DNA of 64,000 bases. It comes from Rickettsia sp. Oklahoma-10 (lineage in GTDB: Bacteria > Pseudomonadota > Alphaproteobacteria > Rickettsiales > Rickettsiaceae). This document shows, one piece after another, positions 1 through 10,815 of this stretch. The translations under genes and the position numbers were made by a program. Every line of letters begins with the position of its first letter. Position 1 is the stretch's first letter. The notes beneath the pieces are model-generated. The model was given only the letters and a program-made list of their open reading frames with translations. It searched no databases and had not been told where the DNA came from. The DNA is taken from positions 203,501-267,500 of the forward strand of contig NZ_CP157197.1 of the NCBI RefSeq assembly GCF_039954865.1. The letters are read 5' to 3'.

Positions 1-4
1 TGGT

Positions 5-2668
5 ATGATAGATCAAGATTCAGCATTTATAAAAGTACTTCAATCAATACTTAATGCAATAGGAGAGATTTTTAATTTTTTTCCTAGTTTAATAATAAAA
101 GTTATTGAAGCACTTGGATCATTGAACGGTTCTGTAGATAGCTATTCTTTTGGTTGTGTACAATTACCTTTAGGACCTTTTCCACCACCATATTGTCTAA
201 ATTTGGATTATATTAGAATTAATCCTAAAGCTAATAATGTATGTAGTATAAAAGATTCCAACGGCAAATTTGATCAATCTTCTACTAGTCCAGCTTGTGT
301 AGTGTCTAATGTTAGAAACAATATTGTTAATAATACCATACGTGTTAGCTTTAGCAATCTTGTTCCACTTTGCACAGGACCTACCCCTGACCTCAAAACT
401 TGTGTACAACTAAAAAATATAGATTTTGCTTCAGCAAAAATTACTCATACTAATACAGCTTTTAGAGATCTTATAAAACCGTGTAAGAACACTTCAGGCG
501 GTATCCCATGTATTAATACAGAAATCCCTACCCCATGTAGTGTTACAGCTGACGGTTGTAATAATGGATTTAGAATAGTATATTCACAGAAAATTGGTAC
601 TGTAGAAACACCTAACGATTATTACATAAGCGATATACCAGACTGTCCAAGTTCTAATTCAACTACCTGCCAAAAAGTGTGGGGAGTTAACATTGGCGAA
701 TTTAAAGATGTAAGTGTACAATTTCCTAAAATACAAGGACAAGATCAAGCTGGTTTAAGTAAACCTGAACCAACAAGATTCACTTTAAAAGACAATAATG
801 GTAAAGATAGAAATCTTTATGTCGCTATTAGTAATATCGAAGATGATAAGCAAAATCCTAATAATATTTGCTTATTCGAGTCTAGTAATTTAATAGATTG
901 TATACCACGAGTAAATCACTCTTACAACTTAGTTGTTTACGAATGTGCAAAACAATATGCCGGAATTACCTGTAATAATAACAATGCCCACGATGCTTAT
1001 TATAACCCGCAATTCATTGCTTCAGTGCAGGTAAGAGATGGCAATAATATTATAGATGAAACAAGCACTCTTGTAACGCCGTTATCATATACCGGACCTC
1101 CACCTCCCAATCCCACTGACACAGAAAGCACAGTAATGCTTGCTGGTTATACTTATAGTTCTTCCGTTGCATTTATACCTCAAGATCCGCCAAAAAATCC
1201 AACGGAAGATAAATATATTGCTATACCGTTTTCAGGAGAAAATGCTCTAAATCAATTGACTATTCACGGTAAATATAAAAATGATCAGAAACCTTACAAT
1301 AATAAGGGCAAGGCAAACCCAGATGCAATATATTTAAAATATTTAGAATATATAAACGGTAAATATATACAAGGCGGAACACATGCCTGCTTGATGCCGA
1401 AAAATTTCCAACATTGTAAACCTATGCCGATGTATAATGGTTCGCCTATTTCCAGTTACAATAATGACTCGATAAATTGTGTACTTGCTAAACTACATAA
1501 CAAAGATACTATAAATTGTAAGGATTTTAAAAATAAATATAACATTATCTATCCAAATCTTGGATTATGTGGAGATACAAGTAGCTGCACTCTAAAAGAA
1601 ACAGTACCAGGTCCAGGAAAAGGCATTACTATTTATACTTGCAATATAAATAATATTCCGAGTAACTGTTATACCAATAACGATAACCCTAATACTCCAA
1701 TATGTGTTTTAAGTAGGAATTATACAGATAGAATCGAGCCAGAACCTAACATAGGACCAATATTAGATGCTTTAAGATATTATAAAGTGACATATACAAA
1801 AGAAGATGCAAATAATCCTCCTGCACCAATATATAACGCTGAAATTTCAGATGTAAGAGATAAAACTTGGCAAGAACTAAATCTTTGTACTCCTATATTA
1901 GTACCTACTTGTAAAGCAATTAATACTCCTTCAAACCAACATGGTAATGCATTATGGCCTGAAAGCGATATAGGGGAACTTGTAAAAGGAACATGCCCAA
2001 TTAATTGGGTAGTTATTGACCCTAGTAAACCTTTAGAACGCTATTGCTTATCACACCTTGATAGAAAGGTTGTCGAGTTCGCACCTTTAGGTAAAAATGT
2101 CGGCTGTAGAGAATCAAAAGGATTGCTGTTAGATATTATTGACAATACATTTCCAACACAATTAGTTAACACTCCTTATGATCATGCAACTAAAACAGGT
2201 GACTTTATTTTCAATGTAGCACCTGAATGGAATTCAGAATGGCATATTATGACATTTCCTAATAATAATCCGAATACTTTTATAAGTGCATCAAATGAAC
2301 CAGAAGGTACAAAATTATATACTATAACTTTTAAAGTAACTTTAGATGCCATTATGGATGATTTAGATTATTTCAAAATATTAGATTTATGGTACGACGA
2401 TTGTACATTGTTATATGTCAATGACAAAAAAGTTTTTAGTGCCCCAATATCTTCTATTGATTCTTTAGACGATCCAAAACAATGTAATAATGGTAGAGAT
2501 CAAGGCAGAGCATTACAAGCTAAAGTTAATAACCAACTTATTAGTACAAGCAATCCTATTGACATCAGACCCTATCTACATCAAGGTGAAAATTTTATAA
2601 AGTTCCAATTAAGAGTGATGCACGGTGGAGGACTATATTATCACATGCAATATAAAATGAAGAGATAA
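5..2668 (+). CDS. Rvh type IV secretion VirB6-like protein (rvhB6e position), probably 5'-partial
   Basis: Large cysteine-rich, mostly hydrophilic protein; 887 codons are visible and the frame is open to the left edge, so the true start may lie outside the window. A moderately hydrophobic stretch at about residues 8-40 is followed by the motif [14 protein letters not shown], which I associate with extracytoplasmic parts of rickettsial VirB6 paralogs. Many paired cysteines suggest a periplasmic or exposed region. The C-terminal ~180 residues look like a beta-sandwich with a ligand- or partner-binding fold. I see no multi-pass TrbL/VirB6 membrane core in the visible part, which is odd for VirB6 and means either it lies upstream or this paralog lacks it. 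terC follows 8 bp downstream, the order I recall at the end of the rvhB6a-e cluster. The assignment rests on context and motif style, not on a search. Confidence 0.6.
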   Translation: MIDQDSAFIKVLQSILNAIGEIFNFFPSLIIKVIEALGSLNGSVDSYSFGCVQLPLGPFPPPYCLNLDYIRINPKANNVCSIKDSNGKFDQSSTSPACVVSNVRNNIVNNTIRVSFSNLVPLCTGPTPDLKTCVQLKNIDFASAKITHTNTAFRDLIKPCKNTSGGIPCINTEIPTPCSVTADGCNNGFRIVYSQKIGTVETPNDYYISDIPDCPSSNSTTCQKVWGVNIGEFKDVSVQFPKIQGQDQAGLSKPEPTRFTLKDNNGKDRNLYVAISNIEDDKQNPNNICLFESSNLIDCIPRVNHSYNLVVYECAKQYAGITCNNNNAHDAYYNPQFIASVQVRDGNNIIDETSTLVTPLSYTGPPPPNPTDTESTVMLAGYTYSSSVAFIPQDPPKNPTEDKYIAIPFSGENALNQLTIHGKYKNDQKPYNNKGKANPDAIYLKYLEYINGKYIQGGTHACLMPKNFQHCKPMPMYNGSPISSYNNDSINCVLAKLHNKDTINCKDFKNKYNIIYPNLGLCGDTSSCTLKETVPGPGKGITIYTCNINNIPSNCYTNNDNPNTPICVLSRNYTDRIEPEPNIGPILDALRYYKVTYTKEDANNPPAPIYNAEISDVRDKTWQELNLCTPILVPTCKAINTPSNQHGNALWPESDIGELVKGTCPINWVVIDPSKPLERYCLSHLDRKVVEFAPLGKNVGCRESKGLLLDIIDNTFPTQLVNTPYDHATKTGDFIFNVAPEWNSEWHIMTFPNNNPNTFISASNEPEGTKLYTITFKVTLDAIMDDLDYFKILDLWYDDCTLLYVNDKKVFSAPISSIDSLDDPKQCNNGRDQGRALQAKVNNQLISTSNPIDIRPYLHQGENFIKFQLRVMHGGGLYYHMQYKMKR

Positions 2669-2676
2669 ATTAAAAA

Positions 2677-3582
2677 ATGAGTTGGATTATTTTTTATACG
2701 GTCATTGCTGCTTTATTGATTCTCGATCTGGGGATAGTACACAAAAAAAACACTGTAATGAGCTTTAAAAAAAGTATACTTTTTAGTCTTTTCTATTTTA
2801 TAATCGCTTGTTTATTCGGTATCTATGTTTACTATAATACTGGAACAGATCATGCTCGTGAATATTATACTTGCTTTCTCATTGAGAAAGCTATGTCACT
2901 TGATAATATTTTTATTATCTCGATTATTTTCCAATTTTTTAGAATTCCTGAGAAATATCAACATCGTGTTTTATTTTTCGGTATAATAGGTGTAATAATA
3001 TTCAGAGCTATAGTAATTTACGGCGGCATTATTATTATAAAGAAATTTGCCTGGTTATTGTATATTTTTGCTGTAATACTTATTGCTACTGGTATAAAAA
3101 CTTTTTATGTATCACATAAAACTTATTATATACAGAATTCTTATATTTATAAGTCAATAATGAAAAATCTAAATATTACTCCTAATCTTGAAGGTAGTAA
3201 ATTTATTGTTAAACGTAATAACAAATTATATTTTACTCCCCTTTTTATATCTCTAGTACTGATAGAAGCAATAGATTTAGTCTTTGCTATAGATAGTATA
3301 CCAGCAATATTTGCAATTACTAATGATGTTTATATAATTTATACTTCAAATATTTTTGCTATTTTAGGGCTTAGAGCATTATTCTTTTGTTTAGAAGAGA
3401 TTGTAGAACGTTTCAGTTATATAAAATATTCTTTGGCTTTAATTTTAATATTTATCGGATTTAAAATATTTATTCATCATTATATAGCGATGCCGGTATA
3501 TGTTCCCCTCACAGTAACTATTACTTTATTACTATTTAGTATCATTGCTTCCATAATTAGAAAAAATATGACTGACCCTTAA
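2677..3582 (+). CDS. TerC/Alx-family integral membrane protein
   Basis: 301 residues with about eight hydrophobic membrane segments. The family hallmark acidic residues inside membrane helices are present: [13 protein letters not shown] near residue 70 and [19 protein letters not shown] near residue 200. TerC proteins are inner-membrane proteins linked to tellurite resistance or metal ion (Mn) export; the substrate in Rickettsia is unknown. It begins 8 bp after the upstream VirB6-like gene, so the two are probably co-transcribed. Length is normal for the family and I see no damage. Confidence 0.88.
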   Translation: MSWIIFYTVIAALLILDLGIVHKKNTVMSFKKSILFSLFYFIIACLFGIYVYYNTGTDHAREYYTCFLIEKAMSLDNIFIISIIFQFFRIPEKYQHRVLFFGIIGVIIFRAIVIYGGIIIIKKFAWLLYIFAVILIATGIKTFYVSHKTYYIQNSYIYKSIMKNLNITPNLEGSKFIVKRNNKLYFTPLFISLVLIEAIDLVFAIDSIPAIFAITNDVYIIYTSNIFAILGLRALFFCLEEIVERFSYIKYSLALILIFIGFKIFIHHYIAMPVYVPLTVTITLLLFSIIASIIRKNMTDP

Positions 3583-3625
3583 TAAAGGGGGTATATAATA
3601 TTTTTTTATTTTTTAAATAATTATC

Positions 3626-4302
3626 ATGACTAAATTATTAAAATTATTTTTTTACTATCATGATTTTTAATAACATTACTCTTGCAAAAGAAACAGGTTT
3701 TTATATAGGAACAGAAGGCGGAATAACTGAACCGGTCATTAGTAAATTCCAATATAAACACTCAAATACTGCAATAATTTTAAAAAAATCAAGCATGTAT
3801 AGGGGGAAAATAGACTATATAATATATCCACAGATAGCTGCATTCTCGGCAACTTATCAACCTAAATATCTCCTACATGACTTATTACCCACTCCAGCAG
3901 ATAACACTAAAGTATTATCAAATATATATGCTAAATCTTATTTATGATTTAGCAAAAATAAAAACTTTTAGACCTTTTGTAATACTTGGAGGCGGAATAG
4001 CACTAGTGAAAATTAAGCCTACCGCTTCTAGGTGGAGTGTTATATAATATAGTGATTATTTTAAAGCAAGAAGAACTCATAAAAATTGTGGTGCGTGGCA
4101 AGAAGGGCTTGGGATTTCATAAGATGAAACTTCAAATTTAAGTAATGGATGCAACTGCAAAATTACAAACGGCATCATAGAGTAATGATTAATTATGATA
4201 CGCTTGATATAAAAACGGCATTATTAATACCGGTAAATCCTATAAAAAACTATAGCCGCTGGAGAATTTGGTATAGAATTTACTTATAGATTGCCATTTT
4301 AA
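3626..4302 (+). pseudogene. Broken outer-membrane beta-barrel protein gene
   Basis: An ATG at 3626 opens a lysine/leucine-rich leader (MTKLLKLFFYY) that hits a stop; shifting frame continues with TGFYIGTEGGITEPV, then a frame change to LAKIKTFRPFVILGGGIALVKIKP near 3940-4020. The last in-frame piece ends AAGEFGIEFTYRLPF with a stop at 4300. Glycine-rich beta-hairpins and a terminal phenylalanine are typical of small 8-stranded outer-membrane barrels (OMP25/Adr-like surface proteins). Several frameshifts and stops make it nonfunctional. The exact family member is not identified. It occupies the whole gap between terC and the methyltransferase gene. Confidence 0.65.
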
Positions 4303-4447
4303 GAATTCTGTGCAATATTTGATATAAAGAAAACCGGAATGCAGTTCTGTCCGTTATCATACCGTGGTTAAACCACAGTATGAAAGAGAAGACTTTTCCG
4401 CTACATGCAATAACACAAATATAAACCAACAATATAAGGAAAAAACT

Positions 4448-6112
4448 ATGTCCCAAAAAGCTACTAACTCTTCTTCTACCTCTAATGGTCATGATAAGAT
4501 AGTCAAAAAACCGCATTCCGTACAATCCGTTGTTAACGGCACGATTTCAGATCATAACACTTATGATGAAGTACCATATGAAAGCTACCCATATGCTCTT
4601 ACCAATCCTTATCACTTAAGTACACTTGCAACCCTTTTCGGTGTAAATGCTCCTGAAGTTGAACATAGCAGAATATTAGAACTTGGTTGTGCTGCAGGCG
4701 GTAATTTAATACCGCATGCAGTTCTTTACCCCAAAGCTCATTTTGTTGGTATTGATTTGTCTAAGGTACAAATTAATGAAGCACACAAAAATGTTAAAGA
4801 ACTAGGATTAAAAAATATAGAGTTCCATCATTGTTCTATAACCGATATTGACGATTCTTTAGGTAAGTTTGATTATATAATTTGCCACGGCGTAATTTCT
4901 TGGGTACCAAAAACCGTTAGAGATAAAATTTTTGAAGTTTGTAATAAAAATCTTAACCTAAATGGAATAGCATATATTAGCTATAATACGCTACCAGGCT
5001 GGAATATGGTCCGTACTATTAGAGATATGATGATGTACCATTCTAGCTCATTTGTAAATGTGCGGGATAGAATAGCTCAATCTAGATTGTTACTAGAATT
5101 TGTTAAGGATAGCCTAGAAAACTCTAACACTCCTTACGCAGAAGTATTAAAAACCGAAGCAGGGCTGCTTGCTAAACAAACTGATCATTACTTACGTCAC
5201 GATCACCTAGAAGAAGAAAATGCTCAATTCTACTTCCATGAGTTTATGAATGAGGCAAGAAAGTACAATTTACAATATTTAGCCGATTGTAATCTCTCGA
5301 CTATGTATCTCGGTAATATGCCGCCAAAAGTAGTAGAGCAGTTAAAAGCTGTGAACGACATAGTGAGAACCGAACAATATATGGATTTTATTACGAATCG
5401 TCGTTTTAGAACTACTTTATTATGTCATAGTAATATCAAAATTAATAGAAATATTAATAATGAGGATATAACGAAATTTAATATGATCTTTAATATAGTA
5501 CCTGAAAAGCCACTTAAAGAAGTGGATCTTAACAATACTTCTGAAAGCTTAAAATTTTTTTTAAACGGTAATAAAGACTCTAACTTAACAACTAGCTCAC
5601 CTTATATGAAAGCTATTTTATACACTTTTAGCGAGAATCTAAATAACCCGTTAAGCTTTGAGAAAATAACTGCAGAAGCTAATAAAAAGCTACATAATAC
5701 TAAATTAAATGAAATTAAAGCTGAGCTTTTAAATAATGCAATGAAGCTAGTATTACAAGGTTATATTAGTATTACAAATCAGAAACATCGCAATAACCCT
5801 GAGCTTGATAAACCTAAAACAACAAAAATGGCTATACATCAAGCAAACCACACACCTTATATGTGGGTAACAAATTTAAAACATGAGCCAATCAGCATTA
5901 ATTTCTTTGAGAAGTTTGCACTTAGATATATGGACGGAAAGCATGATAAAAAAGCAATCATTGAGGCTGTACTTGGTCATGTAGAGAAAGGCGAATTAAC
6001 TTTAAGTAAAGAAGGTCAAAAAGTAGAAAATAAAGAAGAAATACGCAAAGAATTCGAAGTATTATTTACTCCAATGATTGAGAAATTTTCTTCTAACGCT
6101 TTGTTGGTGTAA
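4448..6112 (+). CDS. Protein lysine methyltransferase, PKMT1-like (OmpB-modifying)
   Basis: Class I SAM-dependent methyltransferase: the SAM motif ILELGCAAGGNLIP lies near residue 75, followed by acidic motif VGIDLS and FDYIICHGVISWVP. A middle regulatory domain and a C-terminal domain follow, as in rickettsial PKMT proteins that methylate lysines of outer-membrane protein OmpB. I chose the ATG at 4448 because AAGGA lies just upstream (about 4436-4441) and it gives 554 residues, close to the ~553 I recall for R. prowazekii PKMT1; an upstream ATG at 4364 would add 28 residues with no clear ribosome site. The neighbour nuoJ matches the R. prowazekii RP789-RP790 order as I remember it. The substrate is inferred from family. 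Confidence 0.85.
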   Translation: MSQKATNSSSTSNGHDKIVKKPHSVQSVVNGTISDHNTYDEVPYESYPYALTNPYHLSTLATLFGVNAPEVEHSRILELGCAAGGNLIPHAVLYPKAHFVGIDLSKVQINEAHKNVKELGLKNIEFHHCSITDIDDSLGKFDYIICHGVISWVPKTVRDKIFEVCNKNLNLNGIAYISYNTLPGWNMVRTIRDMMMYHSSSFVNVRDRIAQSRLLLEFVKDSLENSNTPYAEVLKTEAGLLAKQTDHYLRHDHLEEENAQFYFHEFMNEARKYNLQYLADCNLSTMYLGNMPPKVVEQLKAVNDIVRTEQYMDFITNRRFRTTLLCHSNIKINRNINNEDITKFNMIFNIVPEKPLKEVDLNNTSESLKFFLNGNKDSNLTTSSPYMKAILYTFSENLNNPLSFEKITAEANKKLHNTKLNEIKAELLNNAMKLVLQGYISITNQKHRNNPELDKPKTTKMAIHQANHTPYMWVTNLKHEPISINFFEKFALRYMDGKHDKKAIIEAVLGHVEKGELTLSKEGQKVENKEEIRKEFEVLFTPMIEKFSSNALLV

Positions 6113-6117
6113 TATAC

Positions 6118-6225
6118 TTCATCATGACCTGCGCGACTAAAGTCGTTGTTGCATGGATCAGTGCAACAACGCTTATCTAAGTTACGGGGTTGACACCAAA
6201 GTAATACTTAAAAACATAAAAATAA
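6118..6225. repeat. Palindromic intergenic repeat (tgttgcatggatc family)
   Basis: Contains GTTGTTGCATGGATCAGTGC followed by its partial complement, then GTTGACACCAAAG. Similar words recur at about 20355-20525, 33000-33180 and 45355-45470. Fills the methyltransferase-nuoJ gap. Confidence 0.5.
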
Positions 6226-6228
6226 ATT

Positions 6229-6846
6229 ATGTCCATATTTTTTTATTTATTTGCAACATTAATAACTATAAGCAGCTTTTGCGTTGTTTTAAACAAAAAT
6301 TCCGTATATTCGGTATTATGGTTAATTTTTGCGTTTCTCAATGGCTCAAGTCTTATGATTTTGCTTGGTGCAGAATTTCTAGCTATGATGCTGATATTGA
6401 TTTATGTTGGAGCTGTAGCGGTATTATTTCTATTTGTGATAATGATACTCGATTTGCATTTTAATAAGGCAATAACACAGTTAAAAAAAAATCTAGCTTT
6501 AAGTATTTTTATATCTCTAATAATGTTTGCTGATTTAGTAATAATTATTTTACTTGGTACTAAGAATATTAATTTCAACTCCGATATATCGTTTGCCATA
6601 AAAAATCATATCTCAAATACTAAAGCAATAGGTAATATACTTTATACTGATTTTATGCTACCATTTCAAATAGCAGGGCTTATTTTGTTTGTTGCTATGA
6701 TTAGTTGCATTGTATTAACGCTTAAAAAGTGTGAGGGAGTAAAACGTCAAGATATATCAAAACAATTAAGCCACAATAAGGAAAATGCTGTATTAATGAC
6801 AAAACCTCTTCTCAAGAAAGGAATTGAGGATATTAAATATGAATGA
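6229..6846 (+). CDS. nuoJ: NADH-quinone oxidoreductase subunit J
   Basis: 205-residue membrane subunit of complex I, with five hydrophobic helices. The family signature [28 protein letters not shown] is represented around residues 47-75 and includes the conserved glutamate and the GAVAVLF pi-bulge helix. It helps couple quinone reduction to proton pumping in the inner membrane. It overlaps nuoK by 8 bp, so the two are translationally coupled. Start chosen at 6229 because the family begins right at the first helix. The C-terminal ~40 residues are hydrophilic and typical of alphaproteobacterial NuoJ. Confidence 0.95.
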   Translation: MSIFFYLFATLITISSFCVVLNKNSVYSVLWLIFAFLNGSSLMILLGAEFLAMMLILIYVGAVAVLFLFVIMILDLHFNKAITQLKKNLALSIFISLIMFADLVIIILLGTKNINFNSDISFAIKNHISNTKAIGNILYTDFMLPFQIAGLILFVAMISCIVLTLKKCEGVKRQDISKQLSHNKENAVLMTKPLLKKGIEDIKYE

Positions 6847-7153
6847 ATATATTTCGCTTAATCATTATTTAATCTTAAGTAGCTTAGTTTTTACTATCGG
6901 CATGTTTGGATTATTTATGCACCGCAAAAATATTATCAATATATTAATGTCCATTGAGTTAATGCTGCTTGCAGTTAATATAAATTTTGTTGCATTTTCC
7001 GTGCATATGCAAGAATTATCAGGACAAATTTTTAGTATCATAATCTTAACTGTAGCAGCATCCGAAACCTCTATAGGGCTTGCAATATTACTTATATATT
7101 TCCGTAATACAGACTCAATTGAAATTACTGATATTAATCAGATGAAAGGATAA
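6839..7153 (+). CDS. nuoK: NADH-quinone oxidoreductase subunit K
   Basis: 104-residue complex I membrane subunit with three helices; [17 protein letters not shown] carries the conserved glutamate of helix 2, and the third helix has [13 protein letters not shown] with its second conserved glutamate. These glutamates belong to the hydrophilic axis for proton translocation. I chose ATG 6839 (MNEYISLN) rather than 6824 because it gives the usual family length and follows a GGAATTGAGG stretch. It overlaps the end of nuoJ and is 2 bp before nuoL, consistent with a nuoJKLM operon. Confidence 0.95.
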   Translation: MNEYISLNHYLILSSLVFTIGMFGLFMHRKNIINILMSIELMLLAVNINFVAFSVHMQELSGQIFSIIILTVAASETSIGLAILLIYFRNTDSIEITDINQMKG

Positions 7154-7155
7154 AG

Positions 7156-9135
7156 ATGTATAATACCCTTGCCATAATGATCATTATGTTACCGCTAGCC
7201 TCTGCAATAATAAACGGGTTATTCTCAAAAGTTATAGATAAAAAATTAGCTCAAGTAATTGCAACCGGCTTTTTATCTTTATCTGCTTTATTCTCATTAA
7301 TAATATTTTGCCATACGGGCTTAGGTGGGAATATTATCCATATAAAATTATTCCCGTGGATTGTCTTAGAGCAATTCAGAGTAAACTTTGCTATTTATGT
7401 AGATCAGCTCACTATCATAATGTTTATAGCCATAACATGGGTATCAAGCGTTGTGCATATTTACTCGCTTGGCTATATGGCAGAAGATAAAGGGATTATA
7501 CGTTTCTTATCATTTCTTTCTTTATTCACTTTCTTTATGTTAATGCTAGTATCAGCAGATAATTTCTTACAGTTATTTTTTGGCTGGGAGGGGGTTGGAT
7601 TTTGCTCATATCTACTAATCGGATTTTGGCATTTAAAAGAATCAGCCAATAAAGCAGCAATTAAAGCTTTTATAACAAATAGAGCCAGCGATTTTGCTTT
7701 TATCTTAGGCGTAATAACAATAATTTTTTACTGTGGTTCAGCAAATTATAAAGATGTATTTTCATCTACAGAGTTATTATCTAATACAAAAACATTGCTA
7801 CAATGTTCCATTCTAGATACTATTTGTTTATTACTATTTATCGGTTGCATTGGTAAATCTGCACAGATTGGTTTACATGTATGGCTTCCTGATGCGATGG
7901 AAGGGCCAACTCCGGTATCTGCACTTATTCACGCAGCAACTATGGTAACGGCAGGAGTATTTTTAGTGGCACGTTGTTCGTATTTGTTTGAATACAGCCC
8001 TATAGTTCTACAATTTATTACAATAATCGGCGGAACTACTTGTCTTTTTGCAGCAAGCATTGCTCTTATGCAAAGAGATATTAAGAAAATTATTGCATAC
8101 TCAACTTGTAGTCAGCTTGGTTATATGTTCATAGCTTGTGGAGCATCTGCCTATAATAGTGCAATATTTCACTTAGTAACTCATGCTTTTTTTAAGGCCT
8201 TACTATTTTTATCAGCTGGTAGTGTAATACATGCAGTTCATGAACAGGATATTTTCAAAATGGGTGAGTTACGGAATAAGATGCCGATCACTTACGGCAA
8301 CTTCTTAATTGGTTCACTTGCATTAATAGGAATTTATCCGCTTGCAGGATTTTACTCTAAAGACTCAATTTTAGAAGCATCTTATAGTAGTGGATCGTTT
8401 ATGTTTATTTTTGGAATAGCGGCAGCAATACTGACTGCTATTTATTCAATGAAGATTATTATATTGGTATTTCATGGTAAAACTAAGCTAGAAAAAGATG
8501 TTTTTAAGCATGCTCACGAACCTTCTAAAATAATGAATACTCCACTTCTATTACTCGTCGCAGGAAGCTTTTTTAACGGTATGATTGGCTATTATTTACT
8601 CTCTATGAATAAACCACACAGCTATTTCCATGAAAGCATATTTAATTTACATATTTATAAATTACTAATTAGCCACCCGCCTTTATATATACAATTACTA
8701 CCTATGGTGGTTGGTATAATAGGGATTATTACAGGGATTTACTTATATAAGTCAAGTACATCATTCCAGCAAAAGCGGGAATCCAGTAAAAATATCAAAA
8801 ACTGGATACCACAGTCAAAGCTCAGTACGAGTATAACATTTTTTAGCAAAATTAAATCTTTTAGGTTAATAGGTAATATCCTATATAACAAATATTACTT
8901 TGATGAATTATATAACTATCTAATTGTGAAGTCTATTAACTGCCTAGCCTGTTTATTTTATCTCGGTGATCAGAAAATAATTGACCGTTTTGGACCGGCT
9001 GGTTTTTCACGAGTCATTAATTGTTTTAGCGTTCTTACCAGCAAAACACAAACAGGATATGTTTTTAATTATGCTTTATATATAGTATCATTTATTGTTG
9101 CAACAATTAGTTATTTTGTTTTTACTTTCTTTTAA
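7156..9135 (+). CDS. nuoL: NADH-quinone oxidoreductase subunit L, with palindromic element insertion
   Basis: 659-residue antiporter-like proton-pumping subunit of complex I. Hallmarks include [18 protein letters not shown] near residue 140 (conserved glutamate), [31 protein letters not shown] around residues 232-262 split by the conserved lysine and histidines, and a broken helix further on. About 14 hydrophobic segments, then a long lateral helix region and a final helix. At about residues 533-560 there is a hydrophilic insert ([16 protein letters not shown]) encoded by a Rickettsia palindromic element; it sits in the poorly conserved C-terminal linker and keeps the frame open. nuoM follows. 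Confidence 0.95.
   Translation: MYNTLAIMIIMLPLASAIINGLFSKVIDKKLAQVIATGFLSLSALFSLIIFCHTGLGGNIIHIKLFPWIVLEQFRVNFAIYVDQLTIIMFIAITWVSSVVHIYSLGYMAEDKGIIRFLSFLSLFTFFMLMLVSADNFLQLFFGWEGVGFCSYLLIGFWHLKESANKAAIKAFITNRASDFAFILGVITIIFYCGSANYKDVFSSTELLSNTKTLLQCSILDTICLLLFIGCIGKSAQIGLHVWLPDAMEGPTPVSALIHAATMVTAGVFLVARCSYLFEYSPIVLQFITIIGGTTCLFAASIALMQRDIKKIIAYSTCSQLGYMFIACGASAYNSAIFHLVTHAFFKALLFLSAGSVIHAVHEQDIFKMGELRNKMPITYGNFLIGSLALIGIYPLAGFYSKDSILEASYSSGSFMFIFGIAAAILTAIYSMKIIILVFHGKTKLEKDVFKHAHEPSKIMNTPLLLLVAGSFFNGMIGYYLLSMNKPHSYFHESIFNLHIYKLLISHPPLYIQLLPMVVGIIGIITGIYLYKSSTSFQQKRESSKNIKNWIPQSKLSTSITFFSKIKSFRLIGNILYNKYYFDELYNYLIVKSINCLACLFYLGDQKIIDRFGPAGFSRVINCFSVLTSKTQTGYVFNYALYIVSFIVATISYFVFTFF
8751..8837 (+). 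repeat. Palindromic element inside nuoL
   Basis: Left half TCATTCCAGCAAAAGCGGGA-ATCCAG and right half CTGGATACCACAGTCAAAG match words found in intergenic elements of this window (for example 17636-17672 and 27207-27275). The insert is a multiple of three in effect and the frame continues. Confidence 0.75.
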
Positions 9136-9208
9136 AAGTAGTATTTCATACTCTTAATTTATTTTTTATTTGCACTATTCTTTATTTATTGGGGTATTAT
9201 ATACAAGG

Positions 9209-10690
9209 ATGCTAGAATTACCTATTATATCTATCAGTATTTTTCTGCCGCTAATAAGCGTGCTATATATTTTGCTATTCATTAGTCAAAGTAAAAAGGT
9301 GAATAAACCAATATATGTAATGTATGTTGCAGTGCTTAGTTCTATTTTAACATTCATTTCAACTATTTATATTTTAGTAGAGTTTGACTCCTCAAATCCC
9401 GCTTATCAATTTGTTGAACATTATGCATGGCTTGATAAGATTGGTCTTGAATTTCATTTAGGTGTTGACGGTATATCGATATTTTTTGTGGTGCTAACTT
9501 CTTTTCTTACCCTTATTTGCATAATTAGAAGCTTATTTACCGTTAAAAAATATATTAAAGAATATTTAGTATGTTTTTTATTAATGGAATCTTTTTGTAT
9601 AGGAGCATTTACCTCTATAAATCTACTATTATTTTATCTGTTTTTTGAAGCAATATTAGTACCGATGTATATTATTATTGGTGTATGGGGCGGCGAAAAT
9701 AAAATATATGCAGCGCTTAAATTCTTTTTATATACTTTCTTCGGCTCAGTATTTTTTCTACTTTCATTAATTTATATTTATAGCAAGATTCATAGTTTTA
9801 ATTTAACATATATTCCTGATCTTACCGATAATATTCCATTATTTGCCCAAAAAGTTTTATGGTGTGCAATTTTTATAGCCTTTGCCGTTAAAATCCCTAT
9901 GATTCCCTTTCATACTTGGCTACCTGATGCACACGTACAAGCTCCAACCAGTGGCTCGGTTATTCTTGCCGGTATTCTATTAAAACTTGGCGGCTACGGT
10001 TTTTTAAGAGTACTACTTCCATTACTACCAACTGTTTCACAAACATTTGCAATTTATGTAATTTACCTTAGTATAATTGCTATAATATACGCATCACTTG
10101 TAGCCCTTGCTCAAAAAGATATGAAGAAGATGATAGCCTATTCATCAATTGCACATATGGGATACGTTACAATAGGTATTTTTAGTGTTACTGAAGCTGG
10201 AATTAGTGGAGCAATATTTCAGATGCTTAGCCACGGTGTGATTTCTTCATGTTTATTCTTAATAGTCGGCACTTTATATGAAAGACTCCACACTAAAGAA
10301 ATAGCTAAATACGGTGGTGTAGCAAATAAAATGCCTGTGCTTGCTACATTTTTTATGATTGCCATCTTTGGTTCTATTGGACTACCTGGTACTAGTGGAT
10401 TTATCGGGGAATTTTTAAGTTTACTTGGAATTTATAAGGTAAATGTAGCAGCAACTTTTGTAGCCGCTCTTGGCATAATCCTTGGAGCAGTTTATATGCT
10501 GAAATTATATAAAAATGTTATGCTGGGTACAATTACCAATAAAGAAATTATGCATTTCAGAGATTTATATAAATACGAAATAATCTCAATAGCTCCTTTA
10601 ATATTATTGATTATTTACTTTGGTCTAATACCGAATTCTCTTATAAATATATTCCGTCTATCGATAGAAAATTTGTTAATGAGGTTTTGA
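9209..10690 (+). CDS. nuoM: NADH-quinone oxidoreductase subunit M
   Basis: 493 residues from ATG 9209 (MLELPIISISIFLPL), which matches the usual NuoM start at the first helix; an in-frame ATG at 9170 would add 13 residues. It is an antiporter-like membrane subunit of complex I with about 14 helices. Signatures: the ALVPMYIIIGVWGGE-like motif near residue 150 with the conserved glutamate, KIPMIPFHTWLPDAHVQAPT with lysine and histidine, and AHMGYVTIGIFS. It follows nuoL by 73 bp. nuoN is not in this window; downstream is ccmA instead. Confidence 0.95.
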   Translation: MLELPIISISIFLPLISVLYILLFISQSKKVNKPIYVMYVAVLSSILTFISTIYILVEFDSSNPAYQFVEHYAWLDKIGLEFHLGVDGISIFFVVLTSFLTLICIIRSLFTVKKYIKEYLVCFLLMESFCIGAFTSINLLLFYLFFEAILVPMYIIIGVWGGENKIYAALKFFLYTFFGSVFFLLSLIYIYSKIHSFNLTYIPDLTDNIPLFAQKVLWCAIFIAFAVKIPMIPFHTWLPDAHVQAPTSGSVILAGILLKLGGYGFLRVLLPLLPTVSQTFAIYVIYLSIIAIIYASLVALAQKDMKKMIAYSSIAHMGYVTIGIFSVTEAGISGAIFQMLSHGVISSCLFLIVGTLYERLHTKEIAKYGGVANKMPVLATFFMIAIFGSIGLPGTSGFIGEFLSLLGIYKVNVAATFVAALGIILGAVYMLKLYKNVMLGTITNKEIMHFRDLYKYEIISIAPLILLIIYFGLIPNSLINIFRLSIENLLMRF

Positions 10691-10815
10691 TGGTTAATGT
10701 TATTTTCAGTCAAACCTATAGAAAACAAGTTTTTTTAGGCTTGTTTTCTCAATTAATGTGTAATACCAATATTAAAATTATTTTTTCCACCTACACGGAA
10801 ATGACATAGTAACAT

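Noticed and set aside
4364-4447. 28-residue N-terminal extension of the methyltransferase
   Set aside because: It overlaps a repeat-like stretch (accgtggttaaaccac) and lacks a ribosome site, while ATG 4448 has one and gives the usual family length.
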